NCBI GenBank assembly: GCA_036250225.1
Contig: JAPZLL010000008.1
Location: 682,001 to 746,000, forward strand
Origin: Cercophora sp. LCS_1
Taxonomy: Eukaryota > Ascomycota > Sordariomycetes > Sordariales > Lasiosphaeriaceae
Length of the DNA stretch: 64,000 nucleotides
Reading direction: 5' to 3'
This document shows, piece after piece, positions 22,601 to 33,667 of the stretch. Positions within the stretch are counted from its first letter, which is position 1. Each line of letters starts with the position of its first letter. The position numbers were made by a program, and so were the translations under genes. A model generated the notes under the pieces. That model did no database searches and was not told the DNA's origin. It saw only the letters and a list, made by a program, of their open reading frames with translations.

Positions 22601-24046
22601 TGTAACCGACCTGCGGGATTCCGCCGTTACAAGCCTCGGTTTCCCATGCACGAGCGGACGGAAACTGCCTGAGCTCCCTCCCGCAAACGTCTGTTCGCGC
22701 AAAGAGCGCCAACCTGGAATCCCGTGAGATGATGCACACAAGGTGGGTATACGCAGCAGCAATTAATATACCCCTCTTGGCGACCTCTCCCGATCCGTTT
22801 CCCTGCCTTGGGCTATTATATGCCGGCATGGTGTCCAGACCGCCATCTGTCCCTCACACGACAAGAAAAAGGGGTAGTATCACCTTTTGCATCCTACGTA
22901 TCTGTCAACAAAAAAGACAGGCACCCACTGTCGTCCCATACATGGTTCGCCTCCGATAAGCGAAGCAAAGCAAAAAGCAAGCGAAGTTCATGTGGAATAT
23001 TCTTCGCTGCGAGCGGTTGTCTCGTCTCGGGAGATCAGCCGCCCCCCTTGGTAGCCTGGGGAATTGAAATGCAGATGAACCCCACAGCGTTGCAACACGC
23101 CTGCTGCATCGAAGATGGCGATCTCCAGGGTCCCCGACGGAGAGCGGCGACATGGTCCGAAAAGGGACATCAATCCTCTTCACCTGCGACTACATTCCCT
23201 ACATACCCAAGATGCTCTTTCGATTCACCACCAACCATAGTTCAGGTCACCATTACTGTAGCTTCCCAATCATCGGAACCTCGCCACTTTCCCTTGGGGC
23301 AATAAAAACATCGCATGCACCAACCCACCACAAGCACCCACCCGAGACCTCCTTCCCACAGCTTCTATGCCGTAAACGAGACGTAACCAAATGACAGGGT
23401 TAGAGAGGAACATCCGAAAGCACGGGTCATTTCACCAAATTCTCCGGTATTCTCTAAAGAAGAACACCACTGCAAGTACCGATTTTCATCTGCGCCTCAT
23501 CATCGTCAACTAAAGAAGTTCGGACAACAGAAACTCAAGACAGCCAACATACAGTCAACATAATAGTCCAAACCATATTCACGTATGTACCAGGTAGGCA
23601 AGTCCATGCTCACAGGTTAGGTAGATTAGAATCAAAACCGCCCGCCCGTAGATAATTCCCACCACCAACTATCTCAAAACGCAGGGTCCCCCTTCTCTCT
23701 CCCCAGTCTCTCTCTGGCAATTACAACATCGTACACAGGTTTAAACAACAATAACAAACGACACGCCCCGCTGAGGTACCTTAGGTAGACAAAAGCCTCA
23801 AAAGAAACCGCTAGGGATATCCCAACAGACAGACAGGCAGACAGGCAGACAGACAGACAACCCAACCACAAGACAAGACGAACTTCCAAACCGCAGGGCA
23901 AAGAACACAAAGCCACGCACCCTTCAAGAATATACAAATTTCCCTCACAATGAAACGGGGAGAAAACCAACCAACCAACAAAACCAAACCCCTACGCCAC
24001 GCTATGTTTTTTGCCCTGGATCCGAAAAGAACAAAAAGACAGACTC
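19635..24046. other. 4.4 kb gene-free interval upstream of the RhoGAP gene
   Basis: Lies between the RhoGAP start and the STU1 stop, both minus-strand. Six-frame open frames do not exceed about 172 residues, overlap one another on both strands and show no domain. The interval must contain the RhoGAP promoter and leader and the STU1 3' UTR, and has room for a non-coding transcript. A tetranucleotide repeat lies at 23826-23860. I see no gene, transposon or tRNA. Confidence 0.45.
23826..23860. repeat. CAGA/CAGG tetranucleotide microsatellite
   Basis: About 35 bp of imperfect (CAGR)n, mostly CAGACAGA with CAGG variants. It lies just downstream of the STU1 stop codon, probably in its 3' UTR. Confidence 0.85.
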
Positions 24047-27000
24047 TCACCCCATGACAACGCCGAGGATACCCTCCTTCTCTCTCTGCTTCTTCACGAC
24101 GTAATACGTGATCAGGCTCTTCGGATCCTCCCTGACGCCCCTCATGGCTTCCCAGAACCGCTGCTCGCCTACCCTCTCGTGAAGTGCGACGCACAGCTGG
24201 ACGGCGTCCATCCTGACTCCGCTCTCGGTGCTTTCCAGGCAACGCCCTGTCAAACCTGCCAGAATATCCAGCTCCATGGAGGAGGGTGTAAAGTCCTTTC
24301 GCACCTCAACCATCTCCTTGAGCATATGGAGACCCATGCTCAGGCTGCGGCTGCTGCTCGGGTCGGCTTCCATGGTGCCTAGCATTTTTGATAGCACCAG
24401 TGTCATCTCCGATGCGTCGCCCAGCGCGACAAGTTCATCAGCTAGTAGCTCCAATCCCGAGACGATGTGTGTCCGTCCGTCGTAGCCAGCGCGGGCGCGA
24501 AGAAGGCTTTCCAGCCCCCGGGAAACATGGGGTTGGAAGGAGTCGCGCATCTTTTTGAGGAGGAGCTTGATAGTGGCGAGGATCTGGGCCTTAACATCCT
24601 GCGTCTTTTCGGGTGGGATTTGGGTGAGAGGCGACTCAAGGAATTCAAAGAGGCCCAGTAGGAGGGCATCAAACTTGTCGTCGGAAAACCCAGACTTGCT
24701 GTCGCGGATGATGCCCTGGAGCTTCCGGAAGCCGTGGACGTCGAGAGACTTAGCCTTGACCTTGGAAATGCCGCTGTCGAGAAGACGAGTATTCTGCTTG
24801 GCCTTCTCGGGGGAGAAAATGGCCTGGACGCCGTTCTCCGCTTCAGATTCAGCCCGCTGCAGGATCGCCGCGTCCTCGTTGACAGGCCTATCTTCCAACA
24901 CAGGTCCGACGAATGTAGCCTTGGGGGTTGCTTCTTCTGCGGTGAAGGGGTCTTCGTAAACCTTGAGAGGCTTTGTAGGGGTTTCGATTTTCACCGGGAC
25001 GATCTCGACTTCGGCGGGGACAACCTCAATTGAGGGTGGGGGTGTCGGCGATGTTGGCGCCGGCGAGGGCGGCACCGGTGAAAGAGAGGCACCCTGCGAT
25101 GGAGGCGAACTCTTTGCATTCAACAGAGTAGGGACCACCATGGTAAAATCCTCAAGTGATCTGGACGGGCTCGAGGAGGCTACCGGTTGCATAGCCCTTA
25201 CCTTTGGTGTCGCAGATTTCGGAGTGGGCATCTTGGACGGCGTGGTTCGTGGGGATGAGACTGCCTTGACAGTTGTTATCTTCGACGGCGTTGGCAGACT
25301 CCCTTCACTGGCATGTGCCATGTGACATGGCCTCCTAGTAACCGTCCTCTTAGGCGACGCCGCGGTCGTCTTAGGGGTGACTGCCTTTGTCCGGCCGCTG
25401 TCGCCGGGGCTGGACTGTTCCGCAGAAGGCTGGTCGTGACTTCGGACCGAGTAAGGGCCAGCTGTTGCCGGCCGCGCAGCCATCTCGGGCCTTCTCCTGG
25501 TTGGCCTCATGGGTGCGCCGGAGATGCCTCCGAGGGTTGACTCCGGTCGTGTTCGAACCGTGCTGGTTGTACTTGTGGTGGTGCTCGAGGCTGTTGAAGC
25601 CTGTGAGGCGGTCGAAGTTGTCCGAACGGGGGAGAAATGTGACATGGCTGAGCCTGGGCGAATAGGCATGTTTTTTGTAGCCATGGCAGCCTTCTTTTGT
25701 GCCAGCATTGTCTCTCGCAAGCTGGGCTTTGAGGTTCCCATAGTGCTCTTTGACAAGCCCAAGCCAGGACGGACGCTACCCCCTTCGGCTTTCTTAGGCG
25801 AGTTGGGATTGTTGGGGTCTTTCTCTAGTAGCTTCTGTGCTTGTGCATCCAACCCATTCATGATAGCTTCGGCTTTGGCTGGCCAAATGCCAGCAAAGAT
25901 CCAGTATGTTGCCCGCATCTTCTCCCTGACGCCTGGGTTCGCGTCCGCGAGGCCTTTCTTGATGCACTTCTCAACCAGATCAAGACCACCGGAATGCTCA
26001 ACATGGCTCTTGTGATGAGCTTCCTTGGTCAAAAGTGTCTTGAGCCAGCCAGTGGCGTACAGTCTTGGCTGCACATTCTTGTCTTGACACGCTCCCCAAA
26101 CATGCTGCATGAGCCGGTTGTTGTAGGTTACTCTTCCGAGGATCGCATCAACAGTCACATTGGCCTGTTGAGATGCTATTTTCTTGGTGTTGGCAGACAG
26201 CTTGATAAAGGTTTGCATCAGCAATTCCACCATGGGGTCCATTCCGGGTCCGAATATCCTTGCGAGATCCTGGACGAAGTTGCATCCTTCCTTGGAAAGA
26301 CTTGTTCTGAGGGAGTTGATACCCTTGATTATGCCGTCAAGAAGAGCGCGAACTCCGCTGAGGAAGCTGTCGTGGAAGTCCGTGGCCGCGTTTCCTGCCA
26401 TGAGCCGGCGCAGCTTGAGAACACTCTCCTCTCGCTTCAGCCAGTTCTGTTCGGTCTCCTTGCCTTCGAAATGGAAATGCATTTCCCTGAAAATCTCATC
26501 AAGTTCGCGCTGCGTATTTACATACGTCGGCTCGACCTGCTCAGGACGGCTGTCAAGCATCGGCGTGATCGGACGCTCGCTGCCGAGGGAAGACACACTG
26601 GCGGCCAGGCCACGCGTGGGACGAGGCGCCTCTTCCAGATGTTCCGATTGAGAAGCGGGAGCGGAGGAAGCGGCCGATGTGGGGATAAGCTCTTTGACGA
26701 TGGCTTGTTCGATCGCGGGCCGAACCTTGAAGTTCTTGAGCTGTTTCTTGAGGTCCGACTTTGCGCCATTTGGAGCGTTCCTATTGAGAAATTAGCACCG
26801 CAAGCAAAGACCCGATACAAAGGCGCATACCGGAACAGCTCGATGACCGTGGACTTAGCAGCATCGCGGACCATACCATCCGCATCCTCCAACAGCTCCA
26901 TAAGGGTTGGCACATAGGCGCGGAAGGGCAGGCCCGTTTCCTGGTGCATCTGGAGCAGCCATTGCAAAGCCATCTCCTTGGCCCTTGGGTTTTTACCACC

Positions 27001-27414
27001 CATCGCCGTGTTCCTCACCGAGCGCTCAACATCCAAGGGCGCTGCCGCAAACAATGTAACAAGAGCCTGGAGAGCAATTGTCCGGAACTTTTCCTTCTGG
27101 TCGCCGAGCTTTTCTACGATCAGGGGCAATGTGCGCGCAGCCTCCTTGGAGAGATACTTGGGTTCCTGGCGCGAGAGACGGGTGAGGAGATGATTGAGCG
27201 CGGTAAATCCGGCATTGACGAGGGCAGCATGCTGGGAGCTAGAAGCCGTGCGGAGGGCATCGCAAAGGGGAGCGACGCATGTATCGGGCACATTGTGTTG
27301 TTTGATGCTCGACTTGATCGCGTTGACCTGGTTGACCTTGGAATCGAGCGAGGCATCGGTCCGCAGCGCCGCGGTCAGGTCAGTGACCTGCTTGTCGGTG
27401 ATTTTGTCCGCCAT
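24047..27414 (-). CDS. STU1: STU1 / CLASP microtubule-associated protein
   Basis: Exons 27414-26831 and 26780-24047, 1105 residues. The start MADKITDKQV is the first ATG with family-like sequence; the frame extends further upstream. The 50-nt intron (donor GTATGC, acceptor AATAG) joins ELFR to NAPNGAKSD. The N-terminal 200 residues are HEAT/TOG repeats (EKFRTIALQALVTLF, MVRDAAKSTVIELFR). A second TOG-like block covers about 290-510 (NFVQDLARIFGPGMDPMVEL; RLMQHVWGACQDKNVQPRLY). A Ser/Pro/Thr-rich basic linker binds microtubules in relatives, and the C-terminus is helical (GLTGRCLESTESGVRMDAVQ). CLASP proteins promote microtubule rescue at spindles and kinetochores. It is head to head with the metallopeptidase gene, with 721 bp between the starts. 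Confidence 0.9.
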
Positions 27415-28135
27415 GTCCTCTGGAAAAGAGGAAGCGGGCTGTGTAGCGTCAAAATTGCCTTTTGCCGTGCGCGAAGAGAAATGGTCAGCGTCGAGATCAC
27501 CGTGGTTGCAGAAACAAGTGAACTGCGGCAAAGAAAACAAAACAACGCGGCCAAAAAAAGTTGGCTGTTGTGCGACGACTGGTTACACGAACGCGAAAAC
27601 GGGACAAAAAAGGGGGGGGGTACACACGGAGTAGATTCGAGTGATGAGCGCAATCTAGTCGGCATCAAAAGAATACACAGCGAGGTTCTAGGGTGGCGGC
27701 AATGCTTCCTGTTGATGCTCGTCGTCGCAAAGTTGAGGTTGTGTGTCGGGATCTGGAGGGAGCGAAAAGGCCCGTGTCCCCCTGGTTTCTCAGCAGTGCG
27801 GCAACGGACTGCGTCACCCTGGTCAACGGTCGGGCCACTCAGGTACTCGCGCCTATCATCGGGGCGCAAAGGTACTGCTTCGGATAGTGACAGGGGGTCC
27901 CGGCGCGTGCATCGGACCCTTGCAACATAACTAATGCCCCGCTCTCCCCGCCATAGGGTCACAGCCTGGAGCTCAGCTCAGCTGCCTGCCAGCGAAGCTG
28001 AGCAACCGACAGCTTACCGCCTCAAGGGCAGCTCGACTCTGTCCTAACCTACGACTCGCAATCTTTCCCACCATTTCATCCTAACTGACTGCCCATATCC
28101 CCCCATCAACAGCTTCACACAGAATACCAGACATC
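27415..28135. promoter_or_regulatory. Shared divergent promoter region of STU1 and the metallopeptidase gene
   Basis: 721 bp between two outward-facing start codons. It includes an A6G9 tract near 27606-27620. No coding sequence or clear TATA box seen. Confidence 0.45.
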
Positions 28136-29019
28136 ATGACAGCCTCAGAGCCTTCCCCTCCCTCCCCCACCAAAAAGTGTTTCCCCTCCCCCACCCTCCG
28201 TCTCGAGATCCGCGACCTCTCCCACCCTGGTGCTCCCAAATTCCTCACCTCCATCGACGCCAGCGCAGTCCTCTCATCCGCAGTATCCAACGTCCAGCGC
28301 CTCCTCTACCACACCCCCTCAGACCCGCATACCAACGTCCCCCCAACCCGCTCCGTGACCGTCATCCTCCGTTCCCTAGACGGCGTAGCCTACACAACCG
28401 GAGTAAAAACCACCCCCACTCCCCCCCCCTCAAAACAAGGTCCCTTAAAACAAATGACCTAATCCCCAACCCAAGACAGAGCTAGACCCAGACCATAAAG
28501 AGATCCACTTCTCCCTAGACTACATCAACAACATCAACCCCTCGCGCCTAGCCGCCGAGATCACGGGCGTCCTGACGCACGAGCTGGTCCATTGCTACCA
28601 GTGGGATGCCAAGGGCACGTGTCCCGGCGGTTTAATCGAGGGGATAGCGGACTGGGTACGATTGGGGTGCGATTTGAGTCCTCCGCATTGGAAGCATGAG
28701 ACTGAGGGAGGTATGTTATTTGATCTCGTCCATTGCGGATAATCAGTGCCCTGACATGGTTTGCAAAGATTGGGATCGGGGTTATCAGCATACCGCCTAT
28801 TTTCTGGAGTACCTCGAGGGTCGGTTTGGTGAGGGGACGGTTCGGAGGATTAACGAGAAGCTGAGGCTTCATAAGTATGAAGTTAAGCCGTTCTGGACCG
28901 AGTTGTTGGGCAGGCCTGTTGAGCAGCTGTACGGAGATTATGTCGCCGCTGCTGCTGCTGGGCCGAAGGGCCCCGGTCATGGAGGAGGCAAGATGGTGGA
29001 TGAGGGGACGCAGACGTGA
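28136..29019 (+). CDS. Basic secretory protein-type metallopeptidase (PF04450-like)
   Basis: Exons 28136-28402, 28476-28710 and 28769-29019, 250 residues. Intron 1 (donor GTAAAA, acceptor CCAAG) is the only joining that gives YTTG-TELDPDHKEIHFSL; using the neighbouring ACAG acceptor creates a stop. Intron 2 is GTATGT/CAAAG. The zinc-peptidase signature HELVHCYQ is intact (His124, Glu125, His128), followed by GGLIEGIADWVRLG, where the Glu/Asp residues after the helix fit the third ligand region of the BSP family. The C-terminal part (GYQHTAYFLEYLEGRFG; WTELLGRPVEQLYGDY) is also typical. Plant members are secreted, but no signal peptide is visible here, so a cytosolic location is possible. The substrate is unknown. 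It converges with the membrane-anchored hypothetical gene. Confidence 0.84.
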
Positions 29020-29516
29020 TACTTGACCGATGTTCACCGCTTCAAAAGAAGCGAAGCTTGCCTGCCTTCTACGAGCGTGGGCGCCGTGCTTGGATGATTT
29101 CGCGGCTTGTGAAGGCCCTTGGATTATGGCTGAGGCCCACAAGGTTCTCATTGAACCATGACTACAGGAATAGCTCCTAGCTTGGAGACAGCTTTACTTC
29201 TGCAAGTTCTGGAGGACTGGAACGATGTCCAAATGGTATTCGCAATCAAATATCGCAAGAAAACGACAGGTGAAAGATACGGCGATCTAGTGTTTTTTTC
29301 CGCTAACCGCAGTGGATGAACAGGAGGATGCCTCACATTGGCTATTTTCGATGCGGTCCGGCCTGCTTTCTCGGAAGCCTCCGGGCAAATGCTGTTGTTT
29401 GTGTTCCCAGCCCACTCCGTACGAATATCCGCCCAAGACCCTATGAGGTAATATAGAAAACCCAAACGCCACCAGCCCATGCCCAGAAAGAGGTATCATA
29501 AGAAGCCCGACTACAT
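29020..29516. other. Convergent 3' region, no gene seen
   Basis: About 0.5 kb between converging stop codons of the metallopeptidase and the hypothetical membrane protein. Nothing beyond probable 3' UTRs. Confidence 0.5.
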
Positions 29517-30689
29517 TTACACCCTCGTGCGGACAGCACGCTCGCTGTCATTTTCACTGACAACACTGCCAACCTCGCTCCAGCTGGCTGGCGTCACCAT
29601 GCCATCATCGCTATCCTCGCTGAGGACGTCGTAGTCTCTGCCTGCCCGCGACTCGACCTCGTCGGCGACGTCGACAACGCTTGCCGAGTATGCTGGTGTC
29701 AAGGCCCCTTCGCTGATCAACTCGGGCTCAGACACCGGCGCGACAGGTGTCTCGGGGAGGGGCGAGTAGAAACCCATATTCCCAGTGCTGCCCTCGGCCC
29801 AGGCCTGGATGGATGCGTAAGCTTCAGAGTCCCTCTCTTGGCCGGCAGTCATGAACTCGTCAACCCCAAGCTCGCGGTCCATGGTCGAACCATTATTGGC
29901 CTCAGGGACTTCTGAGTCTGCGACCGTCGCGGTATCAAGAGTTTCGCTGCGCGTGTGGGAGTCAAAATCAAACAAAACTTCGGGAACGACGGGCTTAGAC
30001 TGCGGGGAGAGAGTTGCGTGGGTCTGGAGAGGGGTGGCCTCGAAGATGTCCGACATGATTTCGTCACAGCCAGGGGATAGAGCATGTTGTTCATTTTCCT
30101 GAGAACTACTTGCAGGGTGTTCGTCAAGCTCGATGCCGTATTCGTCAGCGAAGGGGTTAGCGATCACAGAAGCGTTCAAGCCGCGGACGCCATCACCGCG
30201 ACGGCGGAGGACGTTCTGCGAGTCGGTCCAGGGTGAGGGAGTAGCGCCAGTGTTGAAGACAAATGTCCCGCGGTCAGGTGCTGAAGTGTCTTCGTGGAGG
30301 AAATCGTCGAAAGTGAGGGCGCGGGTGGGTGATTGCTGCTGTTCCTGGGACGCCCTCTGGCGGTTTCGTTCCTCGCGCAGAGCGTTCCAGTACATCAGCT
30401 CTTCGCGCTGTCGGCGACGAGTCTCATCGTCCGCATCTAAGTCTGTGGCATCCCCTCGGGACTGGAGAAAACCCTCTGCGTCTTCGGGACGGTTGAACCG
30501 TGGGGGACGCTCTTGAGTGGGATCGAGGTTGTCCCCGAGCGAGTGCAGGGCAATGGCAATACGGCGACGGAGATCGTCAGCGACGCGGCGGACCTCGGGG
30601 GACTCGTAGATAGCGATAGCAGCTGCCACAGCTACTGAAGCGACGACAATGCCGGCTGACGCCAAAGCAGCATGGTTAACTGGAGACAT
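29517..30689 (-). CDS. Hypothetical protein with N-terminal membrane anchor
   Basis: Single exon, 390 residues from the ATG at 30689 (MSPVNHAALA). The open frame runs upstream to 30872, but that stretch is Cys/Ser-rich and looks like leader. Residues about 8-28 (ASAGIVVASVAVAAAIAIY) form one hydrophobic segment, so it is probably a tail-out, single-pass membrane protein. The next part is basic (VRRVADDLRRRIAIAL), then comes a charged stretch RRRQREELMYWNALREERN and a long acidic, Ser/Glu-rich disordered C-terminus with many SD/ED motifs. I do not recognise the family. The residue pattern looks like a real protein conserved within related fungi, but no function can be given. Confidence 0.7.
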   Translation of the reverse strand: MSPVNHAALASAGIVVASVAVAAAIAIYESPEVRRVADDLRRRIAIALHSLGDNLDPTQERPPRFNRPEDAEGFLQSRGDATDLDADDETRRRQREELMYWNALREERNRQRASQEQQQSPTRALTFDDFLHEDTSAPDRGTFVFNTGATPSPWTDSQNVLRRRGDGVRGLNASVIANPFADEYGIELDEHPASSSQENEQHALSPGCDEIMSDIFEATPLQTHATLSPQSKPVVPEVLFDFDSHTRSETLDTATVADSEVPEANNGSTMDRELGVDEFMTAGQERDSEAYASIQAWAEGSTGNMGFYSPLPETPVAPVSEPELISEGALTPAYSASVVDVADEVESRAGRDYDVLSEDSDDGMVTPASWSEVGSVVSENDSERAVRTRV

Positions 30690-32688
30690 TCTCACAGAAT
30701 TGTGTTCAGTGCAGGGTGACAGACAGACAGACAAACAAATGCTGCGGGAGAAAATGTGGGGTAAGAGATGCAGAGGTGCAGGATTAGGTTCAGAACAGCA
30801 AAGTATTCGACAGGATCTTGGTCGGTTTTGGGCGTGTTGCAGTCGATTTGACGACGACGACAGGCAGCGCAATCCAGACCGACATGAAATTGATGTCGAG
30901 TCGTCGAGGCAGCATGGTGATTAGCTGGCTGAGGAGGATTGCGTGTCGTCGTCGGGTCTTCGCCACCACTTGCGTGCACAACTGGGCAGTGGAAGGATTG
31001 CTCCAGGCCTTGAGCGTGGGGTTCGGACAGGGGGCGGCGGGAACACAGGAAGCAGAGCAAAAGAAAATGATCATCCTCTTACCTTTCGCCGCAACTGGCA
31101 TGGGCATTTTGAGACGAACAGAACCCGTCTTCCGTCCACTCTACAAGCGGCCGGCAGCCGGTTTCGTTCGAGAATGATGTTGCAACGGTGAAGAAGGGTC
31201 GTTAGCTCCAAGGGCGGGGAAGCGTGGGAAAAGAGGGAAGGGGAGACAGGGGATGAAATGATGACGACCACCCAACGCCAGGCCACGGGGTACCTCGATT
31301 TGGCTTGCCTCGTGGCTCCGGAGGCTGAACTTGAATTGGTTGAGAAACCACCTTCATGCAACGGGCGCTTCCGCACCTGAATTCCGCCTGCGGCCGCAGC
31401 GAATTGGGTGTGATGAATTGTTGCCGTCGAGTTTCTTCGGCTTCGACGAACTCAGGTTCCCGACAAGGAGCGCTGCGCACGTATGTATACCCGACTGCTG
31501 AGCCCCAGAGCGGAAAGCGATGGTGCTCGTCCACGCAATCAATACCCCCAATTCTTTGTGCCAATCCAGCATTGTGCCGGTGTCTGGAAGTTTTCCAATG
31601 CGGCTCGGTGCTTTGTGGCCTCTTTGGTTGGGGAATCGACGTTGACGAAGGCAACGCTTGCCACCGTCCGATTGGGATACTCGGCCCATTGCATTGACGT
31701 CGATTGGACTCGCTCATGACTGGCAAGGCTTGCGGCATGCTGGCCAGAGCCCTCTCAGAAGCGAATCATTCATGTTTGTCGCAAACCCGACATCTGAGAG
31801 GCCGATTTTGACTGATGCGAGTGTGGCGTATCCATCGCAATTAGAGCTGCCGTTGCAGCTGTTATGGACATCGAGGAGGCCGGCGCTGAAGTTTTGGCGT
31901 TGGAACTCGACGCCACTGATGATAAGTATCGCATCCAGTCTGGCAAACCCTGGAACTGCCGTACATATGTTGCACGAGGAGAGACAGGCACGCACGTGTC
32001 GAATACAGATGATAGTATCAACTCACAGGGTGGCACGGGCAGAGAGAAATGCGAGCTCCCACATGATTCCCGTTTCTCGCCAAAATCCTTCATGTTCCAC
32101 CGCAGGTAAGCTCAGTAACGTGAGCCGCCAAGCGTGCTCTGTCAATACGTGCAGCTTCCCAGAAGCCGAGTTTTGGGCAAGTCCAAGCCATTCCGTCTGT
32201 CTGGGGCGCACATCAGACCTTGAAACGGCAGTGATGGTCTCACCAAGATAGATCTCTCACCTCCATTCCCCAGATATCGACCCAGCGGATCGTTGCCTCG
32301 ATTGTATCCTCGAGAACTCGGCTTGCTCGGCAACCTTGGACCCTGGAGACCGGATTACATTAAGCTCGAGATCAAGTTTAACTCAAATCGAGTATTGCAC
32401 AAGTGCAGCCGCCGAAACAAACTCTCGGCCCGGCACCAGCACGTCACGTCAGCGGCGTTCCTCAAGTGGACCCGACAGATAGAGTCAAGACGACCGATCT
32501 CTTCAGCGGCATCGATCTCATTAAAGAGTCTCAACGACGTCAGAAACAATCCCTAATCGAGCTCGAGTCCGGGAGCCCCGGGTCGCGCTTGCAGTAAAGC
32601 GAAGTAGCGAGCGAGCGAAGACCGGGGCTTGGAGCTTGATAAGCCCGGTGCTTCGGCATTCGGGCACCGCCTATCGGCATCGGCACCG

Positions 32689-32706
32689 TCGGGAAGGCCT
32701 TCCCGA
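32689..32706. repeat. 18-bp perfect palindrome
   Basis: TCGGGAAGGCCTTCCCGA is its own reverse complement. Its function is unknown. Confidence 0.8.
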
Positions 32707-32944
32707 AGACTGGACGCCGTGGAGATTGATTATCGACCATCGCCCCAGAAAAGCCGGTTCCCCACAAATCCCTTGGCCCCGCTCCAGGGTTAATCTTAGA
32801 GTTGGAGTGTGGAGCACGCGACAGTGAGGCAAATATGGAGAGTGCCGGCCGAGTCTGGCATCTTTGCGTCGGCGAGAGGGTGGGGGATGTTGATGCAGCA
32901 GAAACAAGATGTACTGTTTGAACCTTGATGGATGTGTAGCATCA

Positions 32945-33011
32945 AACAGACCAGTCTGTTCCAAAAACAAAACAAAAAGAAGCGCGGTTTTTGGGAACAG
33001 ACAAGTCTGTT
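32945..33011. repeat. Duplicated palindrome forming a long inverted repeat
   Basis: AACAGACCAGTCTGTT (32945-32960) and AACAGACAAGTCTGTT (32996-33011) are each near-perfect palindromes with a 2-nt centre. The copies lie 51 bp apart centre to centre. The flanks CCAAAAAC (32961-32968) and GTTTTTGGG (32987-32995) are also complementary, so 32945-32968 and 32987-33011 can pair as a hairpin with an 18-nt loop and few mismatches. Confidence 0.85.
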
Positions 33012-33396
33012 GAATCCACTCCATACACCAAGGTCCAAACAGCACCTCCTTGGTGTCATATTTGCAGAATGAAGCAATAGGTATTTCCAACGCCATGATC
33101 CCAAAAGCAAGCTTCGCTCCGGTAGCCATGCCCATTTTTTCTCCAACAAAGCCAACCAAAGACCCGAAATAAACATGAGGGGATATCCAAGAGGCGCCCA
33201 ACTTCAAGACAGTTGCGGTGTCGGCGGCAGTGGGGGACATATTGACGGCCCACTTGCCCCATTTTCCTTTCTTCCGCCCCCTCTATTTGCCCGGTTTCCG
33301 TCCCCAGCACGTAGCATTGAGGTGCATTAAGCGCGACAGGCGAGGACCCATCGCTTGCACTGGCGACTAGAAGAGGCAATTTGGCACATGGTGTGC

Positions 33397-33667
33397 TCAC
33401 TTGGACTCAACGCTCGACTCCGAGCCAGCGGAAGACACCGAGGAGGAAGAGCCCGTACGGCCAGCCTTGACTCTCTCACTGTCGTGCGTGTCAATATTCA
33501 GCCCTAGATAGCAAAGGCAGACCAGTGACTTACTGGGTAGCACGATCGGTAACGGTGCAAACCCACTTGGCGCCGCCAGTCTTGATGTGGAACTTGATGT
33601 TCTGGTTCTCGAGGACGGCCTTGTAACGGGCGTCGTCGATGGGAGTGGCAGGAGCGGCGGAAGGCAT
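33397..33667 (-). CDS. Small conserved-looking 71-residue protein
   Basis: Exons 33667-33534 and 33478-33397, 71 residues. The start is MPSAAPATPIDDARYKAVLE. The intron (GTAAGT donor, CGACAG acceptor, 55 nt) joins DRAT-H-ERVKAGRTG; the nearer TCTAG acceptor would create a stop. The N-terminal half (KFHIKTGGAKWVCTVTDRAT) has a clean, structured pattern, and the C-terminus is a Ser-rich tail SSSSVSSAGSESSVESK. I do not recognise a named family. A TATA-like element about 160 bp upstream of the ATG and a compact gene structure suggest a well-expressed small cytosolic protein. No function is proposed. Confidence 0.7.

Larger units (their letters stand above)
30690..33396. other. 2.7 kb gene-free interval
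   Basis: No supported coding sequence. The largest frames (178 residues minus at 31202-31738, 197 residues plus at 31658-32251) overlap one another and have low-complexity shadow composition. It contains an 18-bp palindrome at 32689-32706 and the duplicated palindrome/hairpin at 32945-33011, listed separately. Confidence 0.45.

Noticed and set aside
31202..31738. 178-codon minus-strand frame
   Set aside because: Pro/Arg/Ser-rich shadow sequence, overlapped by equally long frames on the plus strand.
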